Positions 58,884 through 64,000 of a stretch of 64,000 nt of DNA are shown here, piece after piece; the stretch's first letter is position 1; each line of letters opens with the position of its first letter. The notes under the pieces are model-generated. The model worked only from the letters and a program-made list of their open reading frames with translations. It ran no database searches and was not told the DNA's origin. Both the position numbers and the translations under genes were made by a program. This DNA is from Mycolicibacterium hippocampi (GTDB lineage: Bacteria > Actinomycetota > Actinomycetes > Mycobacteriales > Mycobacteriaceae): the NCBI RefSeq assembly GCF_010723735.1, contig NZ_BLLB01000002.1, positions 4,402,001 through 4,466,000 of the forward strand. The letters run 5' to 3'.

Positions 58884-59621
58884 TCAGCGCTGCGCCGCGA
58901 TCTTGTCGAGAATGAGCTCGGCGACGCCGACGGCCGGCTGGACACCACCCGCCGCACGCGGGTCGGTCAGCTCCACATCGACGATGCAGTCTCCCACCAC
59001 CCCGAGAGCCCGCGAGGTCGCCGGCGAACCAGGACCTGCCGATGTGTGCAGCACGCTCGCCGAGACCACCCGCTCGTCGAACACGACGCCGGAAACCCTG
59101 CTCAGCTCGTCGGTGCCCGACCCGGCTTGCTGCAACGCCACGGTCTGACCGTTGCAGCGCCGCCACTGGTCGGTGATCGTGGCGAAGAACTGCGCTGCGT
59201 CGGCGGCGCCGGCCATCTGCACCACGCCGAAGAAACCCGACACCGGCGGACCGTCGAAGCCGCCGCCGGCCCAGGAGCCGGTGGCCACGGCCTGCACGGG
59301 GCCGGCGTCGTACACGATCTTCTGGAGTCGGTATGCGGTGCTGACGCAGTGCACCGGCGTCGCCTGCACCGCGTCGACGCTGCGCAGCAGCATGTCCGCG
59401 TCACCCTCGACGAGCTGTCCCATCAAGCCGTCGGGCCCGGTCCCCAGCGTCGCGGACAGTTCCTGTGCGTTCGGCAGGAACTGCCCGAGCGGAATCGAGG
59501 GCTGCGCGGCCTCGACGATTCGCACCACCGGCCGCTGGTCGACCGGCGCGCCCGCACAGCCGGCGATGGCCAGGCACGCGGCCGACAGGACGGCAACAGT
59601 CGTCGCGCGCGGTGTGGGCAT
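58884..59621 (-). CDS. lppR: Lipoprotein LppR-like with PknH-type extracellular domain
   Basis: 245 residues from ATG 59621. Signal: MPTPRATTVAVLSAACLAIAGC with lipobox AIAGC, so the protein is a lipid-anchored exported protein. The rest (LPNAQELSATLGTGPDGLMGQL, VHCVSTAYRLQKIVYD, WRRCNGQTVAL, GDCIVDVELTD) resembles the PknH-type sensor domain family, with cysteines for two disulfides. Function unknown. Upstream frame extension to 59699 has no lipobox logic and is dropped. The order lppR-lepA matches M. tuberculosis Rv2403c-Rv2404c. Confidence 0.8.
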   Translation of the reverse strand: MPTPRATTVAVLSAACLAIAGCAGAPVDQRPVVRIVEAAQPSIPLGQFLPNAQELSATLGTGPDGLMGQLVEGDADMLLRSVDAVQATPVHCVSTAYRLQKIVYDAGPVQAVATGSWAGGGFDGPPVSGFFGVVQMAGAADAAQFFATITDQWRRCNGQTVALQQAGSGTDELSRVSGVVFDERVVSASVLHTSAGPGSPATSRALGVVGDCIVDVELTDPRAAGGVQPAVGVAELILDKIAAQR

Positions 59622-59667
59622 CACACATCGATAGCAGGTCGGGCACCGACGCGCGACCGCTTCGGCA

Positions 59668-61560
59668 CTACTTCTTGCTCGCCTTGTCCGCGGGCGCATC
59701 GCTGGACAGTGCCGCGACGAACGCTTCCTGCGGTACCTCGACCCGGCCGATGGTCTTCATCCGCTTCTTGCCTTCCTTCTGCTTCTCCAGCAGCTTTCGC
59801 TTGCGCGTGATGTCACCGCCGTAGCACTTGGACAGGACGTCCTTGCGGATGGCCCGAATGTTCTCGCGGGCAATGATCTTCGACCCGATCGCAGCCTGCA
59901 CCGGCACCTCGAACTGCTGACGGGGAATGAGCTCTTTGAGCTTGGTGGTCATCTTGTTGCCGTAGGCGGCCGCCGAATCCTTGTGGACGATGGCGCTGAA
60001 CGCATCGACGGCCTCACCCTGGAGCAGGATGTCGACCTTGACCAGCTGGGCTTCCTGTTCGCCGGCCTCCTCGTAGTCGAGGCTGGCGTACCCGCGGGTG
60101 CGCGACTTCAACGAGTCGAAGAAGTCGAAGATGATCTCCCCCAGCGGCATCGTGTAGCGCAGCTCGACCCGCTCCGGCGACAGGTAGTCCATGCCGCCCA
60201 ACTCGCCGCGCCGCGACTGGCACAGCTCCATGATCGAGCCGATGAACTCGCTGGGCGCGATGATCGTCGTCTTCACCACCGGCTCGAAGACGCTGCGCAC
60301 CTTGCCTTCCGGCCAGTCCGACGGGTTGGTCACCATCAGCTCTGTTTCATCGTCTTTGATCACCCGGTAGACGACGTTCGGCGACGTCGAGATCAGGTCG
60401 AGGTCGAACTCGCGTTCCAGGCGCTCCCGGGTGATCTCCATGTGCAGCAGTCCGAGGAACCCGCACCGGAAACCGAACCCGAGCGCCACCGATGTCTCCG
60501 GCTCCCACATCAGCGCGGCGTCGTTGAGCTGGAGGCGCTCCAGCGCGTCGCGCAGGTTCGGGTAGTCCGAACCGTCGACCGGGTAGAGGCCGGAGTAGAC
60601 CATCGGTTTGGGTTCGCGGTATCCGGTCAGCGCCTCGGTCGCGCCGTGGCGTGCGGTCGTGACGGTGTCACCGACCTTGGACTGCCGCACGTCTTTCACG
60701 CCGGTGATCAGGTAGCCGACCTCGCCGACGCCGAGACCTTCGGTGGCCTTGGGTTCCGGGGAGACGATGCCGACTTCGAGGAGTTCGTGGGTGGTCCCGG
60801 TGGACATCATCTTGATCTTCTCGCGCGGGCTGAGCTTGCCGTCGACCAACCGGACGTAGGTGACGACTCCGCGGTAGATGTCGTAGACGGAGTCGAAGAT
60901 CATCGCCCGCGCCGGCGCATCGGCGTCACCGACCGGCGGCGGGATCAGCCGGACCACCTCGTCGAGCAACTCGGTGACCCCGACCCCGGTCTTTCCGGAG
61001 ACCCGCAGCACGTCGGACGGTTCGCAGCCGATGATGTGGGCGATCTCGGCGGCGTAGCGGTCCGGGTCGGCGGCGGGCAGGTCGATCTTGTTGAGCACCG
61101 GGATGATCGTCAGGTCGCGGTCCAGCGCCAGGTACAGGTTGGCCAGCGTCTGCGCCTCGATCCCCTGGGCGGCGTCGACCAGCAGCACCGCCCCCTCGCA
61201 GGCCTCCAGCGCACGGGACACCTCGTAGGTGAAGTCGACGTGGCCGGGGGTGTCGATCAGATGCAGCACGAACTCTTCGCCGTTCACGGTCCAGGGCAAC
61301 CGCACGTTCTGCGCCTTGATGGTGATGCCGCGCTCCCGCTCGATGTCCATCCGATCCAGGTACTGGGCGCGCATGTCCCGGTCCGCGACGACACCGGTGA
61401 TACCGAGCATCCGGTCGGCGAGCGTCGACTTGCCGTGATCGATATGGGCGATGATGCAGAAGTTCCGAATCTGCGCCGGCGCAGTGAAGGTCTTGTCGGC
61501 GAAGCTACTGATGGGAATCTCCTGGTTGACCGGTTTTGTCTGCTTGGGCAGGCCAGACAA
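59668..61560 (-). CDS. lepA: Elongation factor 4 (LepA)
   Basis: GTPase that acts on ribosomes, back-translocating stalled or mis-translocated complexes. The open frame is 657 residues from ATG 61641; I place the start at TTG 61560 (630 residues) because the longer form overlaps the divergent leaderless gene at 61626 by 16 bases and family proteins begin near QEIPISSFADKTF. Motifs: G1 AHIDHGKST, G2 RGIT, G3 DTPGH, G4 NKID. The LepA-specific C-terminal domain carries KCYGGDITRKRKLLEKQKEGKKRMK. The start remains uncertain. Confidence 0.96.
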   Translation of the reverse strand: MSGLPKQTKPVNQEIPISSFADKTFTAPAQIRNFCIIAHIDHGKSTLADRMLGITGVVADRDMRAQYLDRMDIERERGITIKAQNVRLPWTVNGEEFVLHLIDTPGHVDFTYEVSRALEACEGAVLLVDAAQGIEAQTLANLYLALDRDLTIIPVLNKIDLPAADPDRYAAEIAHIIGCEPSDVLRVSGKTGVGVTELLDEVVRLIPPPVGDADAPARAMIFDSVYDIYRGVVTYVRLVDGKLSPREKIKMMSTGTTHELLEVGIVSPEPKATEGLGVGEVGYLITGVKDVRQSKVGDTVTTARHGATEALTGYREPKPMVYSGLYPVDGSDYPNLRDALERLQLNDAALMWEPETSVALGFGFRCGFLGLLHMEITRERLEREFDLDLISTSPNVVYRVIKDDETELMVTNPSDWPEGKVRSVFEPVVKTTIIAPSEFIGSIMELCQSRRGELGGMDYLSPERVELRYTMPLGEIIFDFFDSLKSRTRGYASLDYEEAGEQEAQLVKVDILLQGEAVDAFSAIVHKDSAAAYGNKMTTKLKELIPRQQFEVPVQAAIGSKIIARENIRAIRKDVLSKCYGGDITRKRKLLEKQKEGKKRMKTIGRVEVPQEAFVAALSSDAPADKASKK

Positions 61561-61611
61561 GAGTATCGAGCGCAGGCCTTCCCGACACAATCGAGCTTGC
61601 CCACATGCGCC

Positions 61612-61617
61612 TATGCT
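61612..61617 (+). promoter_or_regulatory. -10 box for the PemK-like gene
   Basis: TATGCT (5 of 6 to TATAAT when read TATnnT) ends 8 bases before the ATG at 61626, so the mRNA is probably leaderless. Confidence 0.45.
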
Positions 61618-61625
61618 CGGTCGGT

Positions 61626-62237
61626 ATGGCGTCACCGTCATCGGGTTGGAGAACTTTTCAACGGTTCGTGCGCACGAACACCGAGAACCTCGTCTTCAAC
61701 GAGGCCCCGAAACTCGTCCGCCAACTGCAGAGATCCGAGACCCTCCAGCGCGGCATCCAGCAGGGCATCCGGATCGGGCTCGAGACCCTGGCCGGCTCGC
61801 CCGACGCCCAGGCACCGGAGCTTCCTGCCGGCCGGCCGGTGTCCCGCAACCTCGTCCCGACCGCCCACCGCGCGCGCAGGGTCGTCTACTCACCGGACCT
61901 CGACGGCCGGGCCGACCCGGGTGAGGTCGTGTGGACCTGGGTGGTCTACGAGGACGACCCGACCCGGGGCAAGGACCGTCCGGTGCTGGTCGTGGGCCGG
62001 GACCGGCACATCCTGCTCGGTCTGATGCTGTCCAGCCAGGACCGCCACCACGACGATCCGAGCTGGGTCGGCATCGGCAGCGGCAGCTGGGACCACGAGG
62101 GACGCCCCAGCTGGGTGCGCCTGGACCGGGTGCTCGACGTCCCGGAGGAGGGCATCAGGCGCGAGGGCGCGATCCTCGACCGTGAGGTGTTCGACATCGT
62201 CGCAGCCCGGCTGCGCGCCGATTACTCGTGGAGCTGA
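61626..62237 (+). CDS. PemK/MazF-like domain protein (Rv2405-like)
   Basis: 203 residues. The first 95 or so are a basic helical region; the rest (VVYSPDLDGRADPGEVVWTWVVYEDDPTRGKDRPVLVVGRDRHILLGLMLSS) resembles the PemK-like barrel found in toxin ribonucleases. There is no antitoxin gene beside it, the N-terminal extension is long and the gene is conserved beside lepA, so a classical toxin-antitoxin role is doubtful. Ribonuclease activity is unproven. It is divergent from lepA and converges on nuoN (3 bases between stops). Confidence 0.72.
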   Translation: MASPSSGWRTFQRFVRTNTENLVFNEAPKLVRQLQRSETLQRGIQQGIRIGLETLAGSPDAQAPELPAGRPVSRNLVPTAHRARRVVYSPDLDGRADPGEVVWTWVVYEDDPTRGKDRPVLVVGRDRHILLGLMLSSQDRHHDDPSWVGIGSGSWDHEGRPSWVRLDRVLDVPEEGIRREGAILDREVFDIVAARLRADYSWS

Positions 62238-62240
62238 ACC

Positions 62241-63653
62241 TCACCCGCCCAGCACTGGCCATGCCAATCCCGCGGCCACGCCCAGAGCCAGGCTCAGCCC
62301 GGCGGCCACCACGGCAGCACCGGCCGACCACCGGTGCGCCGTGAACACGTCATCGCCGGGTTCCGCCTCGGGGCGCTGGACCGCCGGGATGATCCAGCGC
62401 AGGTAATAGAACAGGCTGAGCAGGGTGTTGACGAACACGGCCACGACGAGCCAGGCGGCGTCCCCCTGCCACGCGGCGGCGGTGGTGGTGACCTTGCCGA
62501 TGAACACCGCTGTCGGCGGGGTTCCGACCAGTCCGAGCAGCGCGACGATCAGGGCCACGGCGATCCACGGCCGCGACCGGATCAGCCCGCGGTAGCCCTG
62601 CAGGTCACGCAGCCGGGGCAGGGCGGTCGACACCGCGAACGCCGCGCTGTTGGTCAGCGTGTAGGCGGCCAGGTAGAACAGCAGCGCGGGTTGCGCCAGT
62701 TCGGCGCCGCCGGCGACCGCGACCGGCACCAGCAGGTAACCCACCTGGCTGACGGTCGACCAGCCCAGCAGCCGCCGCGGGTCGGTCTGCCAGAACGCGG
62801 CCAGATTGCCCAGAGTCATGCTCGCCACCGCCAGCACCGCGATCAGCAACGCCCAATCGATGGAGTCGGGCAACGTCTGCACCAGCCGGAAGATCGCCAC
62901 CACCGCGCCGACCTTCGGCACCGTGGTGAGGAACAGCGCTGCGGTGCCGGTGGTGGCTTGTGCGGCGTCGGGCACCCAGAAGTGGGCGGGCACCCCGCCG
63001 GCCTTGAACAGCAACCCGCCCAGGACCCCGACCGTCCCGGCGGCCACGACGGCGGCGGGCGCTCCGGCCAGTTCGGTGGCCATCTCGGGGTACCAGGTGC
63101 TGCCGGTCACGCCGTAGAGCAGCGTGACCCCGAGCAGCAGCAGGATGCCGAACAGCGCACCGAGCAGGTAGGTCTTCATCGCGGCCTCCGCGGCCTGCGG
63201 CGAGCGGGCCATGCCGATCAGCGCGTACAGCGGGATGCTGGCCAGCAGGTAGCCGGCGGCCAGCACCATCAGGTCGGCCGCGCCGGCCAGCACCAGCACC
63301 CCGCTGGTGGCGAACAACAGCAGCGCGTAGGTCTCGCTCTCGCGCGGCGATCCCGCGATCTCGTCACCGGCCACGGCGAGCACCAGCAGTGCGCCGACGG
63401 CGACCACGATCCGCGCCACCCCGGTCGGGGTGTCCACGGCGAAGGTGCCGTCGAACGCCACGGCGTCCGGCCCGGTCAGCTGGATCGCGGCCACGGCGGC
63501 TGCGGCGGTCAGCGCCGTCGCCGCCAACACCCTGCCCCACCACTGGCGCCGCCGGGCCAGGAACGATCCGCCGAGGAGCACGGCCAGCCCGGCGCTGAAG
63601 ACCAGGATCTCCGGCAGCATCAGCGACAACTGCATCCCGGTGTGGGAAGGCAC
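62241..63653 (-). CDS. nuoN: NADH-quinone oxidoreductase subunit N (NuoN)
   Basis: 470 residues, about 14 membrane helices; antiporter-like proton-pumping subunit of complex I. Typical stretches: LFKAGGVPAHFWVPDAAQATTGTAALFLTTVPKVGAV with the conserved Lys residues, and LLGWSTVSQVGYLLVPVA. GTG 63653 has GGGAGG 7 bases ahead. It starts 4 bases after the nuoM stop, so both are in one operon that continues beyond the window. In M. tuberculosis nuoM and nuoN are in the Rv3145-Rv3158 operon, far from lepA, so this copy may be second or relocated. Confidence 0.93.
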   Translation of the reverse strand: MPSHTGMQLSLMLPEILVFSAGLAVLLGGSFLARRRQWWGRVLAATALTAAAAVAAIQLTGPDAVAFDGTFAVDTPTGVARIVVAVGALLVLAVAGDEIAGSPRESETYALLLFATSGVLVLAGAADLMVLAAGYLLASIPLYALIGMARSPQAAEAAMKTYLLGALFGILLLLGVTLLYGVTGSTWYPEMATELAGAPAAVVAAGTVGVLGGLLFKAGGVPAHFWVPDAAQATTGTAALFLTTVPKVGAVVAIFRLVQTLPDSIDWALLIAVLAVASMTLGNLAAFWQTDPRRLLGWSTVSQVGYLLVPVAVAGGAELAQPALLFYLAAYTLTNSAAFAVSTALPRLRDLQGYRGLIRSRPWIAVALIVALLGLVGTPPTAVFIGKVTTTAAAWQGDAAWLVVAVFVNTLLSLFYYLRWIIPAVQRPEAEPGDDVFTAHRWSAGAAVVAAGLSLALGVAAGLAWPVLGG

Positions 63654-63657
63654 CCGG

Positions 63658-64000
63658 CTACCTCCCGACGAGCGTGACGAGTGTGTGCGCGGCCGGCTCG
63701 ATCGTGTCCAGCAGCACCCGGGGCAGCAGACCGATCACCACCGATAGCGCCAACAACGTTGCAGGCGGCCACATCTCGAAGCGACGCAGGTCGGTGAAGC
63801 CTTCGGAAAGGCCTGCGGTCGCACCGGTGAACAGCCGTTGGAAGGACCGCAGGAACAGCGCGGCGGTGATCAGGATGCCGGGTAGCGCGATGGCGGTGAC
63901 GGGTGCGGCGGCGATGCTGCCGGTGAAGATCTGGAACTCGGCGATGAACCCGGAGAAACCCGGCAACCCCAGCGAGGCGAAGGCCCCCACCGCGAACAGC
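63658..64000 (-). CDS. nuoM: NADH-quinone oxidoreductase subunit M (NuoM), C-terminal part
   Basis: Partial: 114 codons of the C-terminus; the gene continues past the right edge. LFAVGAFASLGLPGFSGFIAEFQIFTG is the conserved helix of NuoM-type subunits (GLPGxSGFxxEF), followed by ALFLRSFQRLFTGATAG and a final membrane helix. Directly upstream of nuoN in the same operon. Confidence 0.9.
   Translation of the reverse strand, partial: LFAVGAFASLGLPGFSGFIAEFQIFTGSIAAAPVTAIALPGILITAALFLRSFQRLFTGATAGLSEGFTDLRRFEMWPPATLLALSVVIGLLPRVLLDTIEPAAHTLVTLVGR

Noticed and set aside
57582..59810. 742-codon plus-strand open frame across pit and lppR
   Set aside because: Antisense shadow spanning two real genes; composition dominated by Arg, His and Gln.
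59983..62025. 680-codon plus-strand open frame
   Set aside because: It is antisense to lepA over most of its length; lepA has every expected motif.
61626..62237. Toxin-antitoxin module
   Set aside because: Only the PemK-like domain is present; no small antitoxin gene lies on either side and the protein is longer than typical toxins.
1..64000. Insertion sequences, phage genes, tRNA or rRNA genes
   Set aside because: No transposase, integrase or structural RNA signature was recognised; base composition looks even across the window.

Overview
The window is high-GC actinobacterial DNA and reads as chromosome from a Mycobacterium, most likely a rapid-growing Mycolicibacterium-type species. Many genes match, in order, the M. 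tuberculosis H37Rv stretch from about Rv2361c to Rv2405 as I remember it: uppS, recO, amiA2, era, Rv2365c, Rv2366c, ybeY, phoH1, rsmE, dnaJ2, hrcA, Rv2375, mbtH to mbtA, hemN/hemW, nirA, cysH, che1, subI, Rv2402 trehalase, lppR, lepA and Rv2405. The species call is inference; no rRNA or marker gene lies in the window. No gene-free stretch exceeds about 300 bases. I saw no tRNA, rRNA, CRISPR array or insertion sequence.

Layout. Positions 1-7037 hold housekeeping genes: DNA repair, an amidase, a secreted CAP protein, and the tightly overlapping era / Rv2365c / Rv2366c / ybeY run with phoH just upstream, all on the minus strand. Positions 7120-10500 hold an mmpS-mmpL export pair with an IdeR-like iron box in front of it. 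Positions 10539-13514 hold rsmE, dnaJ2 and hrcA. Positions 13674-16308 hold a small conserved protein, a two-component system and a hemophore-like secreted protein. Positions 16478-38115 hold the mycobactin locus: a minus-strand operon mbtB-T-C-D-E-F-G-H in which every junction overlaps, and the divergent mbtA, with two tandem IdeR-like boxes between them. Positions 38200-45201 carry a small Cys/His protein, a pyruvate-kinase-like protein and a 1696-residue iterative type I polyketide synthase of 6-methylsalicylate-synthase type, which has its own IdeR-like box. Positions 45271-47774 hold a SnoaL-like protein, an LLM oxidoreductase and hemW. Positions 47854-51235 hold the sulfur-assimilation operon nirA-cysH-che1, led by a cysteine-rich leader peptide. 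Positions 51327-54754 hold two CNNM/CBS membrane proteins and subI without its usual permease genes. Positions 55131-64000 hold trehalase, a Pit phosphate transporter, lppR, lepA, a PemK-like protein and nuoN/nuoM.

How the parts fit. Iron control links four sites: the mmpS box, the two mbtA/mbtB boxes and the polyketide synthase box. The simplest reading is one low-iron regulon that makes a starter acid (polyketide synthase), activates it (MbtA), builds mycobactin (MbtB-H) and exports it (MmpS/MmpL). No salicylate synthase gene (mbtI) is in the window. I therefore propose that this organism makes mycobactins with a 6-methylsalicyl cap. Such mycobactins are known chemically, for example mycobactin P of M. 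phlei. The gene assignment is my inference and is the most interesting point in the window.

A second theme is sulfur. A leaderless 31-residue peptide ending in Cys-Ser-Ser-Cys-Cys precedes nirA and fits the cysteine-responsive attenuators described in mycobacteria. subI stands alone, with convergent CNNM genes where cysTWA would be expected.
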